64,000 nucleotides of DNA. It comes from Thermogemmatispora carboxidivorans. Its GTDB lineage: Bacteria > Chloroflexota > Ktedonobacteria > Ktedonobacterales > Ktedonobacteraceae. The DNA lies in assembly GCF_000702505.1 (NCBI RefSeq), contig NZ_JNIM01000001.1, positions 2,852,001 through 2,916,000 of the forward strand. The letters are read 5' to 3'. The stretch's first letter is position 1; each line of letters opens with the position of its first letter. The notes below the pieces were generated by a model that was not told the DNA's origin, searched no databases, and saw only the letters and a program-made list of their open reading frames with translations. This document shows positions 1-8,218 of the stretch, piece after piece. The position numbers and the translations under genes are program-made.

Positions 1-407
1 GCACGGGTGCGATAGTAGCGGCAATCGTAAGACGCGCAATGCTCAGGAGTCAGGGGAGAGAAAGGTGCTGGCTTTGAGGCGTGAGATCGGCTCGCCGTGC
101 AGGTAGTATCGGGCGTTGGTGTTCTCTGCGCCGGCGTCATCTTGAGGGATAGGCTGGCGGTTCGCGGCCTGAACACAGCAGGAACGCTGTAGTGCGTCGC
201 CGCAACAGAGGTCCTCGCGGCAACGGGTCAGTTTGCGCTGGCAGCGCAGAGCACGCTGATGATCGTGGGGTCCATTTGGCCTGGCGACCGCTGGAGCGGA
301 TACACCACCGAGCAGCGGAGTGCCTGCTACTGAGCGCAGCCGGCTCCCACGAGCGAGTTACAGGAGGGGACAAGGCCGGGCCAACGGCCAGCCCTCTTCA
401 GTTCAGC
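1..407. other. Intergenic stretch, no gene recognised
   Basis: No reading frame here is supported. A short open stretch around 205-332 on the plus strand reads like protein but is bounded by stops on both sides and matches no family I know. It could be a remnant. The end of the mercuric reductase gene on the minus strand follows directly. Confidence 0.4.
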
Positions 408-1868
408 TTAGCTGGCGCAACAACTGAGCAGGCGGACATCCCGCGTGAAGGAGAGCGCCACCAGCTTGAGTGCCTCCGCCATCGTCGGATAGACATGGAT
501 CAACTCCGTGAAATCCTCCAGCGTGGCCCCAAAGCGCAGCGCCATCGCCGCCTCGTGGATCACTTCCCCCGCACTCTCCCCCAGCAACGAGACCCCCAGC
601 ACGCGCCGACTGGCCCGCTCCACGACCATCTTGACCAGCCCTTGCGTCCGATGGATCGCTCCCGCCCGCGGCACCAGGTTCAGCGGCAGCACCTGACAGG
701 CACAGGCCAGCCCTTCCTGCTGCGCCTGCGCATCGGTCAGGCCCACCATCGCCAGCGGCGGATCAGTAAAGATACAGCGTGGGATCACCCGATGGTCCAC
801 CGGACGTGGTGGCTCCCCAGAGAGGGCATTGTGTGCGGCCAGCCTGCCATCGGCAGCCCCCACCGGCGTGGCGAACTGATTGCCCCAGGCCCAGCCAATG
901 ACATCACCTGCCGCCCAGATGTGTGGCACGCTTGTCCGCAGTGTCCGGTCGACCTGCACCGCTCCATCGGCCTCCAGCACTATCCCAGCCCGCTCCAGCC
1001 CCAGCCCGTCGGTATTGGGACGCCGTCCAGTCGCAACCAGCAGCTGCTCGACCTCCAGCGTCTCTCTCTGCCCTCCCCACTGGAAGGTGACAGCCACGCC
1101 TCTGACCCCTGGCGCCACTCGCTGCACCTGGACCCGCGTTCGCAACTGCAGCCCCTCCGCCTCCAGCAGCCCGGCGAGTGTCCACGCCAGCTCTGGCTCC
1201 ACGCCAGGCAGTAGCTGCGCACCCCGCGTCAGGAGAGTCACCTGCGTCCCCAACCGGACGAAGAGCTGACCCAGCTCCAGGGCAATCGCCCCAGCACCCA
1301 GGATCACGAGCGAGCGCGGCTGCTGGCGCAGCGACGTCTGCCAGGGATCATCGGCGCTACTGAGCAGATCGCTGGTCAGGAAAGGAACTTTCTCTAATCC
1401 CGGCAGCGCCGGGACGACCGGGCGCGAGCCGGTGGCGATCAGCAGCTGCTGGCCACGCAGGCGCCGCGCGCCGTCAGGACCAGTCACTACCACCTCGTGC
1501 GGCGAGAGCAGCTGCGCTCGCCCCCGCACCAGACCCAGGCCCGCAATCTCGTGCAGCAGATGCTCGTAGCGCTCCCAGCGATAGGCCTGGACCAGGACAT
1601 CCTTCTGCTCCAGTAACTCGCTCCAGCTGGCCGGCATTCGCAAAGGGGTCAGGCCAGGATAGCGCGGATGAGCCGCCTCGTGCACCAGGCGCGCCGCCTC
1701 GATCAGATTCTTGGAAGGCAGACAGCCCCGATTAGCACAGGTTCCCCCGATGGTGCGCTCCTCGGTCAGCAGGGCGGTTTTACCCAGTTCAGCAGCGTGT
1801 AGCGCCGCAGCGAAGGCGGTCGAGCCGCTGCCCAGGATTAAGAGATCAGGCTCGCTCACGATCGTCAT
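408..1868 (-). CDS. merA: Mercuric reductase (MerA)
   Basis: Flavin disulfide reductase that reduces Hg(II) to volatile Hg(0) with NADPH in the cytoplasm. The 486-residue protein has an N-terminal FAD-binding fold, a redox-active pair Cys44/Cys49 in GGTCANRGC, a central NAD(P)-binding GAGAIALELG fold, a third FAD motif (AAGDV) and the C-terminal vicinal pair Cys483-Cys484 (LSCCAS). That last pair separates MerA from dihydrolipoamide dehydrogenases. No N-terminal heavy-metal-binding domain is present. A longer frame exists upstream, but the ATG at 1868 follows an AAGGAAAGGAAG ribosome site. No merR, merT or merP lies beside it. A good promoter with a palindrome sits 120-180 bp upstream. Confidence 0.9.
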   Translation of the reverse strand: MTIVSEPDLLILGSGSTAFAAALHAAELGKTALLTEERTIGGTCANRGCLPSKNLIEAARLVHEAAHPRYPGLTPLRMPASWSELLEQKDVLVQAYRWERYEHLLHEIAGLGLVRGRAQLLSPHEVVVTGPDGARRLRGQQLLIATGSRPVVPALPGLEKVPFLTSDLLSSADDPWQTSLRQQPRSLVILGAGAIALELGQLFVRLGTQVTLLTRGAQLLPGVEPELAWTLAGLLEAEGLQLRTRVQVQRVAPGVRGVAVTFQWGGQRETLEVEQLLVATGRRPNTDGLGLERAGIVLEADGAVQVDRTLRTSVPHIWAAGDVIGWAWGNQFATPVGAADGRLAAHNALSGEPPRPVDHRVIPRCIFTDPPLAMVGLTDAQAQQEGLACACQVLPLNLVPRAGAIHRTQGLVKMVVERASRRVLGVSLLGESAGEVIHEAAMALRFGATLEDFTELIHVYPTMAEALKLVALSFTRDVRLLSCCAS

Positions 1869-1990
1869 TGCTCGGATACTTCCTTTCCTTGGTGACGGGG
1901 AAGGGATCAGCAGCTCGCTGGCCCCGACCAAACAGGCACCAGCTGGATAGCCCTGGGAGCCAACAGCATTCGGCTGTTCAGGATACCAAT

Positions 1991-2044
1991 ATATCCGCTT
2001 ATACTGATATGTTCAATCTTAAGATGCCGGGCCTCACCTGTCAA
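1991..2044 (-). promoter_or_regulatory. merA promoter and operator-like palindrome
   Basis: On the minus strand, TTGACA (2044-2039), a 17-bp spacer and TAAGAT (2021-2016) form a near-consensus sigma-70 promoter. Directly downstream, at the expected transcription start, lies the inverted repeat ATATC-N10-GATAT (1991-2010). The position suggests repression by a dimeric regulator such as an ArsR/SmtB-type protein. The regulator is inferred, since no such gene is in the window. Confidence 0.65.
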
Positions 2045-2240
2045 GGGGACCTTCCCCAGAGAGAAGAGAGACGCACGAGATTGCAGAATCGGGGAAATAG
2101 GCATAGCCAGCCATCGCTGACTTTCACGTTTATCAAATAGAAGGTGCTCCACCTTACCCCCGGGCGGGGCTGGCAAAACCTCTAAGTAGGCTACTGAACG
2201 TCTTCTTGATCACTTTCCCTCTCCAGGCTCCCTACCCCAC

Positions 2241-2270
2241 TTGACAGTAACTCTACTATAATGGTATATT
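2241..2270 (+). promoter_or_regulatory. Candidate sigma-70 promoter reading right
   Basis: TTGACA (2241-2246) is followed after 18 bp by TATATT (2265-2270). Transcription would run toward the RiPP precursor genes with a leader of about 690 nt, or could make a small RNA. A perfect 8-bp stem (CCATCTCG/CGAGATGG, 2294-2321, 12-nt loop) lies just downstream. No convincing reading frame follows closely. Confidence 0.4.
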
Positions 2271-2720
2271 CGAAGCGTGAGCATGCACAGCCACCATCTC
2301 GACAGGAAATTGCCGAGATGGATGGTTCCCAGCCAGCGAGAGCTGGCCACCGATTCAGACCTGGCGTAGATCGTCCGGTCCCTGTGTTTGAAAGCGAACA
2401 GCAACCCACCTGCTCCTTCCTGGGGGGGAAGGCTCAGGGGGAACCCAAAAGAGTTCGCCATGCTCGCGCCCAGTTCCTCAGGTCATAGTCAGGTAGATCA
2501 CTCTCAGGCAGGCTCAGTCATACTGGATGACAGGTTGGGTGGCAGGAAATAAATCGAGAGAAAGAAACGCTTCGATCTGCGGGCCTGAGCCGTGCTACAA
2601 GGCTGATCTACCATGCCAGAAGACAGCTCACTCAAGAGCAACGCTGCTCGGTGATTGGATGTGAAGGAGCATCGATCTAGCATCACCAAGGTGTATTACG
2701 GGAGTGAGTGCCTTTCCAGT

Positions 2721-2757
2721 CTGGCAGACTGCCAGCGCCGGCTCCGCAAGATAATAC
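2721..2757 (+). promoter_or_regulatory. Palindrome overlapping a weak promoter ahead of the precursor genes
   Basis: CTGGCAG-A-CTGCCAG (2721-2735) is a perfect palindrome with 7-bp arms. A weak promoter, CTGCCA (2729-2734), 17 bp, TAATAC (2752-2757), overlaps its right arm. A regulator bound here would block the -35 element. That this site controls the RiPP operon is an inference from position alone. Confidence 0.3.
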
Positions 2758-2960
2758 GCTAAAGGTTGCGCCTACCACCTCGTTAGAGGCATGCCACTCC
2801 TTTCCACCTTCACGCATCCGAGTCCGGGCGCCTAAACTACGGGCATGAGGCGATACTGCCCTCTTCGGCCCTGTCGTGTATCGCTCGCCGAGCGCGCTAG
2901 AGGGACAGTTTTGCCTTCACATAGGAGCAAAAAAAGCACTTGAAGAGAAAGGAGCTAAAA

Positions 2961-3170
2961 TTGAAAGAACTGCACGGCGAACTCGCTCAGCTCGAACTCG
3001 ATGGCCTCACCCTCGACGATCTGGAGATCGAGGACCTGAAGCTCTCTCCCGAAGGTGGCCTGGAGCTGCTCACCACCGGCCACGGCATGGTAGAGATCGG
3101 CGCCTCTTCTGGCCAGGGCGCCTGCTGCAGCTGCTGCCTCCTCTGCTGCTGTTGTCCCTGTTTAGGCTAA
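2961..3170 (+). CDS. Thiopeptide-like RiPP precursor peptide 1
   Basis: Precursor of 69 residues when read from the TTG at 2961, which follows AAAGGAG with 6-nt spacing and aligns with the start of precursor 2. A TTG at 2940 would add seven residues. The acidic, Leu-rich leader (LTLDDLEIEDLKL) ends in LTTGHGMVEIGA, close to the LTAGHGMTEVGA end of thiomuracin and GE2270 leaders. The core begins at Ser49 and has nine Cys in 21 residues, following S-S-G-Q-G-A, then CCSCC, LL, CCCC and PCLG. It should be the substrate of the downstream ThiF/YcaO, SagB and LanB enzymes. Confidence 0.88.
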   Translation: MKELHGELAQLELDGLTLDDLEIEDLKLSPEGGLELLTTGHGMVEIGASSGQGACCSCCLLCCCCPCLG

Positions 3171-3468
3171 GGCATACAGCCTTAGAAGATAGCAAGCGCC
3201 GGTCTGTTTCCCGATCGGCCTCCCGTGCGGGTTAGAGACAAGGAACAAATAGGGCAAGTATTGCTTCATGTCACAGACGCCAACCTATCTACATGATGTA
3301 CAAGGAGGTTACTCATGCAAGATTTGCACGGCGAACTCGCTCAGCTCGAACTTGATGGCCTCACCCTCGACGATCTGGAGATCGAGGACCTGAAGCTCTC
3401 TTCCGAAGGTGGTCTGGAGCTGCTCACCACCGGCCACGGCATGGTAGAGATCGGCGCCTCCTCCGGCA
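2971..3468 (+). repeat. Tandem duplication of the precursor leader region
   Basis: Bases 2971-3114 and 3325-3468 are near-identical direct repeats (about five mismatches in 144 bp, offset 354 bp). They cover the leader and the first core residues of precursors 1 and 2. Similarity falls away in the Cys-rich tail, so the copies differ where the product differs. Confidence 0.85.
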
Positions 3469-3515
3469 CGGCAGCCTGTTGCAGCTGCTGCCTCGTCTGC
3501 TGCTGTTGCTGGTAG
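3315..3515 (+). CDS. Thiopeptide-like RiPP precursor peptide 2
   Basis: Precursor of 66 residues with an ATG start behind AAGGAGG. The leader is nearly identical to that of precursor 1 and ends in LTTGHGMVEIGA. The core is SSGTAACCSCCLVCCCCW (18 residues, eight Cys). Ser1, Ser9 and the CCSCC and CCCC blocks match the other two cores. The Thr at core position 4 and the terminal Trp are specific to this copy. It appears to be a recent tandem duplicate of precursor 1, with the differences concentrated in the core. Confidence 0.9.
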   Translation: MQDLHGELAQLELDGLTLDDLEIEDLKLSSEGGLELLTTGHGMVEIGASSGTAACCSCCLVCCCCW

Positions 3516-3607
3516 TTCCAGACTAACCCTGGCATAGCCCACTGCTCTCTCTACGCGCCGCCCGAAGCGATACACGACCTTCCCGCCGGGAGAAAGGAGA
3601 CCGTCAC

Positions 3608-3805
3608 ATGGAAGACCTGAAGCAAGAACTTTCTCACCTGAACCTCGAGGAGCTACAACTGGATGACCTGAGCATTCAGCCACTCGAGGCAGATCACAGC
3701 GGGCTGGAAGCGCTCACGCTTGGCCACGGTATGATCGAGATAGGCGCCTCTATCCTGCCCACCGCCTGCTGCAGCTGCTGCATACCCTGCTGCTGCTGCT
3801 GCTAA
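3608..3805 (+). CDS. Thiopeptide-like RiPP precursor peptide 3
   Basis: Precursor of 65 residues with an ATG preceded by GAAAGGAGA. It is more divergent in the leader (QLDDLSIQPLEADHSG) but keeps the recognition end LTLGHGMIEIGA. The core is SILPTACCSCCIPCCCCC, with nine Cys among 18 residues and five consecutive Cys at the end. Ser1, Ala6, CCSCC and the Cys block align with the other cores without gaps. Thr5 could become an oxazole or a dehydrobutyrine. Confidence 0.9.
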   Translation: MEDLKQELSHLNLEELQLDDLSIQPLEADHSGLEALTLGHGMIEIGASILPTACCSCCIPCCCCC

Positions 3806-3982
3806 CGAGCTACAGGACAGAGATCCTAAGCGCCGCTAGAAAAGAAGCACGGCGGCCCAATTCGGCCTATCCGAGGTGCAGCATAGTTGCTCGTAGTTGC
3901 TGCGCCACTATGCCTGCACCTCTCTGCAAATCAGCCCGTCGTTGTAGAGTATCTATGCGCACGCTGAGGGGAGAAACTGGCC

Positions 3983-6166
3983 ATGCGCCCCAGGATGAGA
4001 GGCGATGTCTTCTATTTTCCTACCCCCGAAGGGGTCTACTTGCGCAACAATCAGGGCGCCTACCACATGAAAGGGAAAGGTCTTGCCCGGTTGCTCGACT
4101 TGCTTTTGCCCTATCTGGACGGTCAGCATACCCTCGAGGAGATCACTCAGCAGGCCCCAACAGAGCACCGCGCCTTGATCAACAGGCTCATTGAGGTACT
4201 GGCTACCCGCGGCTTCATCAAGGATCTGGCTCTCGATCGCCCCCATCAGTTGAGCCCGGCTGAACAGGCAACCTACGCCGCGGAGATCGCTTTCATCGAG
4301 GCTTTTCAGGATTCAAGCGCCTGGCGCTTCGAACGCTACCGCCGGAGCCGCGTACTGCTGATCGGCTCCGGTCTGACGCTACAGGCACTCGTGCAGGCCA
4401 CACTGCAGTGTGGCCTGGCCGACGTCCACGTCTTGATAACCAGCGAATGCTCACTAGAGCACCAGCGCCTACAGGACTATCTGACCCTGCGCCATCAACA
4501 CGATCCGCGCCAACAGCTGCACGTGCTCGAACCTCTCGATTGGGACGACGAGCAGGCTGTGACACAGGCTCTCACGCCGTTTGAGGCCGTCCTGCATCTC
4601 TCAGATCGACCAATGATGCGGCGCAGCGTTCTGCTCAACCGCCTCTGCTATCAACTTGGTAAGCTCTTCCTCGCCGCGACGATCATTGACACTCAGGCCT
4701 GGCTGGGACCGCTGGTTTCCCCTCCTCAGAAGGGCCAGGAGCTGATACACGGCTGCTGGGAATGCGCCTGGCTTCGCTTACAAGCCAATCTTTCTGCCGA
4801 GACGGTCACCGCTCCCTACGATTTCGCCGACTACCCCGAGGCGGTGATCAGCTATGCTCTGGCCGCGCCAACCGCCGCCGTGGTCGCCAATACTCTTAAC
4901 TTCGAACTATTTAAATATATTACAGAAGCAGGGCCGCTGGAGACGAGGGGTCACCTGCTGTTGATCGACCTGGAAACGCTCCAGAGTCAGCGCCATTCTT
5001 TCAATGCCTCTGCCCACTGCCAGTGCTGCTGCCAGGCCGCTCCGCTGACAGCCCAGCACTTCCAAGATCTGCTGACAGAGCGCAGCGCCGGACCGGTGCT
5101 CTCACAGGAAGAGTTCTCTCGCAAGGCGGCGCAGCTCTTCGATGCCAGGCTCGGGCTTTTCAGCAGGCTGGATGAACATAACTACACTCAGATTCCTTTG
5201 AATATAGCATGCGTCGATCTGGGGCGACCAGGACCCCACCTCCCCCTAGTGCAGACCTGGCGTGTTTTCGGGGCAGGCACCGATTTTGGCGCGGCTCGCC
5301 GGGCTGCCACGCTGCGGGCTTGCGAACACTACGCAGCCTGGTGCTATGATGCTCGTCGCAGCCTGAGCGGGAGCGCGCCAGAGCTGACCGGGTTGGCGCG
5401 GGAATCACTGATCTGCTATACCCGCAGCCTGGAGCCTGCGGCCTCTCTCGATCCGGAGGAAGACTATCTCTGGGCCTGGGAGCTGCCCAGTAAGCGGATC
5501 ACCCTGGTCCCGGCAGCAGCCATCTTCAGGCTGTCCGCAGAGGAAAAGCTGCCCCAATCCCTGCCACTTGGAGTGGCCGCCGGTATGAGCTGGCCCGAGG
5601 CGCTCTGTCGGGCACTCTTCACGCACGGACTTGCAGAGCTTAAGCAGCGACTGACGGAGAGTCGCGAACCCTTCCCCCGCGTCGCAGTCGGCGCCCTGGC
5701 TCTCTCTGAGGCAGCGCGACGCTATGAGCACCTGCTGACTCTGCAAGGCTTTCCTATTAGTGTCTATGATCTCTCAGTCTTGCTCTCTGACTGGGGACTG
5801 CCGGCCTTCGCTTTCTGTTGCGACGGAGAGACCTGGGCCTATACTTGTCACTTGCAGGCCCAGGCAGCTATTGAGGAGGGCCTGCTGCTCTGCCTCCAGC
5901 ACGCCCAAGCTCTTCATAATGGAGAGCCTGACTACACGCTGCCACCAGTCGCGCCCCTGCCGATGGCTTTGCGCAGCACAGCCTCAATCGTTCCCCACTA
6001 CCCGCCCGCAGAATCGTGGGAGCAGATGCAGCAGGCGCTGCTTACCGCTCTCGAGGCCCAGGGACGGCGGGCGCTGATTGTGCCGCTCGATCACGATGCC
6101 GCTCTCTGCGCGGCGCTGCCCTATATTGTACGTGTTGTTCTGGGGAGGTCCGCCAATGACTGCTAG
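3983..6166 (+). CDS. Ocin-ThiF-like leader-binding partner of the cyclodehydratase (TbtF-like)
   Basis: 727-residue protein of the putative thiazole-containing bacteriocin maturation family. Its N-terminus (about residues 8-80: GVYLRNNQGAYHMKG, then LLPYLDGQHTLEEI) matches the PqqD-like recognition element that binds the leader. The middle has an E1/ThiF-like nucleotide fold (RVLLIGSG near residue 122) without an adenylation active site that I can recognise. HGCWECAW near 255 and HCQCCC near 344 are probable zinc ligands. In thiomuracin and GE2270 clusters, the homologue delivers the precursor to the YcaO protein. It overlaps the next gene by 11 bp, suggesting coupled translation. Confidence 0.85.
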   Translation: MRPRMRGDVFYFPTPEGVYLRNNQGAYHMKGKGLARLLDLLLPYLDGQHTLEEITQQAPTEHRALINRLIEVLATRGFIKDLALDRPHQLSPAEQATYAAEIAFIEAFQDSSAWRFERYRRSRVLLIGSGLTLQALVQATLQCGLADVHVLITSECSLEHQRLQDYLTLRHQHDPRQQLHVLEPLDWDDEQAVTQALTPFEAVLHLSDRPMMRRSVLLNRLCYQLGKLFLAATIIDTQAWLGPLVSPPQKGQELIHGCWECAWLRLQANLSAETVTAPYDFADYPEAVISYALAAPTAAVVANTLNFELFKYITEAGPLETRGHLLLIDLETLQSQRHSFNASAHCQCCCQAAPLTAQHFQDLLTERSAGPVLSQEEFSRKAAQLFDARLGLFSRLDEHNYTQIPLNIACVDLGRPGPHLPLVQTWRVFGAGTDFGAARRAATLRACEHYAAWCYDARRSLSGSAPELTGLARESLICYTRSLEPAASLDPEEDYLWAWELPSKRITLVPAAAIFRLSAEEKLPQSLPLGVAAGMSWPEALCRALFTHGLAELKQRLTESREPFPRVAVGALALSEAARRYEHLLTLQGFPISVYDLSVLLSDWGLPAFAFCCDGETWAYTCHLQAQAAIEEGLLLCLQHAQALHNGEPDYTLPPVAPLPMALRSTASIVPHYPPAESWEQMQQALLTALEAQGRRALIVPLDHDAALCAALPYIVRVVLGRSANDC

Positions 6167-8195
6167 CTGGCAGGAAACACAAGTTAGGCCGCTGTTGGGT
6201 TTGCTGGCCGAAGGCAGTCTGGGACAGACTATCCGCGAGCGCCTGCGGGAGGAGTGGGGCCAGCCTGTGGAGGTAACGCGGGCCGATCTGCAGGCAGCGT
6301 CGGGGCCAGCCTACACGCTGCTGCTGGTCATCAGTGAACGCTGGCACGGGCTATTGTTCCAGGAGGTCAATCGTTGGAGTCTGGCTAACGGGACGCCCTG
6401 GCTGGGGCTTTCGATCGAGCCGGGGTGCGCTGTGCTTGGCCCTTGTGTGTTGCCAGGACGCAGCGCCTGCGCCACCTGCGCTGAGCGGCGACGGGCCAAT
6501 GCGCAGAAACAGGCAGAAGAGTTTCAGGCGGAGCGCGCTTATCTGGCACAGCAAGCGTGCTCGGAGCTGCCTCCAGATCCGGCCTCAACTCAGGCCAGAG
6601 CCTGGCTGACTGCTTCCGTCCAGACCATCCTGTCACAGCTGGTCGCGTTGGAGGTCGCTCGCTTTGGACGCGACCCGGAGACAATGCTGACCTACAACGC
6701 CCTGCTCTATCTCGATCTGGCCACCTTGAGTATTAGCCGCCATCCCTTCCTGCCTGAACCACACTGCCCTGACTGCGCGGCACTGCCAGCCGATAGCGCC
6801 GCTGCTGTCCAGGCCGCCATGAGACTTGTGGCGCGGCAGAAGCTCGCTCCCCAGACCTACCGCGTACGCGATCTGCTCTCTCTCAAGGATCGGCTGCTGG
6901 CGCGCTACGTCGACCCGGAGTGCGGCTTGATCCGTGGCCTGACCAAGGATACCAGCAACCTCTATGCGAATTTCGCTGCTCACATTCCTCTGCAGGAAGG
7001 AAGGCGTCAAGAGGTCGGCTTCGGGAGGGCCTTCAACTACGAACAGGGCCAGGTGGCAGCCATTGCTGAGGCCCTGGAACGCTACGCCGGTATGCGACCA
7101 GGCGGCAAGCGCACGGCAGTGCGCGCGAGCCGACGCGAATTAGGCGAGGTGGCTCTTGATCCGCGCACGTTGGGCTTGCACAGCGAGGCACAGTATAATC
7201 TGCCCCATTTTCCCTATGTACGCTATAGCGACGATCTGGTACTCAATTGGGTCTGGGGCTATTCCTTCGCGCGTCAGCAAGCGGTGCTGGTGCCCGAGTG
7301 CAACGTCTATTATGGCCTTCACCAGTGGTCAGGTGAGAGACCCTATGTCTATGAGATCTCCAATGGCTGCGCGATCGGCAACTGCCTGGAGGAGGCTCTC
7401 CTGCATGGCATCTTAGAGATCGCCGAACGCGACGCCTTTCTACTGACCTGGTATGCCCGCCTGCCCATGCCGCGTATCGAACTGCAGTCGGCGCGCGACC
7501 CGCTGATCGGGCTGATGTGCGAGCGTCTCTATCATCTGACAGGCTATCAGGTGCATGCTTTCAACATTACCCTGCCGGAGCGCATTCCTTGCTTTTGGGT
7601 GATGGCCGTCGATGAACAGCAGCGACCGGATTATCCATACGTGTTGTGCGCCGCAGGCTCGCACCTGCTGCCGGAGAAAGCTCTTATCAATGCTTTGCAG
7701 GAGCTGGCGCCGATCGTCGGCAGCCATATCAGTCTCTATCGTCAGGAACGGGAGCGCGCTCGCAGCATGCTGGCCGACTCCTCGCTCGTGATGCAGATGC
7801 GCGACCACGCTTTGCTCTATTGTCTGCCGGAAGCCTTTGAGCGCCTGGCCTTCCTGTACCAGACTCCACAGACGCAGACCTTCGCTGAGGCTTTCGATGG
7901 CGATAAGCCGCCCGCTCATGCGGATCTGCGCGCGGATGTGCTCGATGTAATGGCGCGCTATCTGCGCAGCGGCATCGATGTGATCGCCGTTGATCAGACA
8001 ACACCCGAGCTGGCGCTGGAGGGCTTCTGCGCTGTGCGCGTCCTGATGCCAGGCATGCTGCCGATGACCTTTGGCCATCACGCCCGCCGCTGCTATGGCT
8101 TCAAGCGCCTCTATGAGCTGCCTTACGAGCTTGGCTACGCAGCACGGCCTTTGACCGACGCCGATCTCAACCCCTATCCTCATCCATTCCCGTAA
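6156..8195 (+). CDS. YcaO-domain azoline-forming cyclodehydratase (TbtG/SagD-like)
   Basis: ATP-dependent enzyme that converts core Cys (possibly Ser/Thr) to azolines. I start it at the ATG at 6156, behind GGGGAGG and inside the end of the ThiF-like gene, giving 679 residues. The N-terminal third is a TOMM leader-binding-type domain with CATC and CPDC Cys pairs. The YcaO ATP-binding residues appear in EALERY (about 304) and EIAERDA (about 421). The protein ends in PYPHPFP, the proline-rich C-terminus typical of RiPP cyclodehydratases and important for catalysis in the family. Confidence 0.9.
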   Translation: MTASWQETQVRPLLGLLAEGSLGQTIRERLREEWGQPVEVTRADLQAASGPAYTLLLVISERWHGLLFQEVNRWSLANGTPWLGLSIEPGCAVLGPCVLPGRSACATCAERRRANAQKQAEEFQAERAYLAQQACSELPPDPASTQARAWLTASVQTILSQLVALEVARFGRDPETMLTYNALLYLDLATLSISRHPFLPEPHCPDCAALPADSAAAVQAAMRLVARQKLAPQTYRVRDLLSLKDRLLARYVDPECGLIRGLTKDTSNLYANFAAHIPLQEGRRQEVGFGRAFNYEQGQVAAIAEALERYAGMRPGGKRTAVRASRRELGEVALDPRTLGLHSEAQYNLPHFPYVRYSDDLVLNWVWGYSFARQQAVLVPECNVYYGLHQWSGERPYVYEISNGCAIGNCLEEALLHGILEIAERDAFLLTWYARLPMPRIELQSARDPLIGLMCERLYHLTGYQVHAFNITLPERIPCFWVMAVDEQQRPDYPYVLCAAGSHLLPEKALINALQELAPIVGSHISLYRQERERARSMLADSSLVMQMRDHALLYCLPEAFERLAFLYQTPQTQTFAEAFDGDKPPAHADLRADVLDVMARYLRSGIDVIAVDQTTPELALEGFCAVRVLMPGMLPMTFGHHARRCYGFKRLYELPYELGYAARPLTDADLNPYPHPFP

Positions 8196-8218
8196 GCGAG
8201 CGGAAGGAAGGAGCGTCT

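Larger units (their letters stand above)
2045..2960. other. Long gene-free region upstream of the RiPP cluster
   Basis: About 900 bp separate merA from the first precursor. Small frames here (for example 2261-2488) have no family features or ribosome site. The region contains the candidate promoter at 2241-2270, the stem-loop at 2294-2321, the palindrome at 2721-2735 and a weaker promoter near 2729-2757. It is probably the regulatory region of the biosynthetic cluster. Confidence 0.5.

Noticed and set aside
192..1214. 340-codon plus-strand frame over the merA region
   Set aside because: It is antisense to merA, rich in Arg/His/Pro/Gln, and has no family motif. It is a shadow of a GC-rich gene.
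2261..2488. 75-codon frame downstream of the promoter at 2241-2270
   Set aside because: The ATG overlaps the promoter itself, there is no ribosome site, and the protein has no recognisable features.
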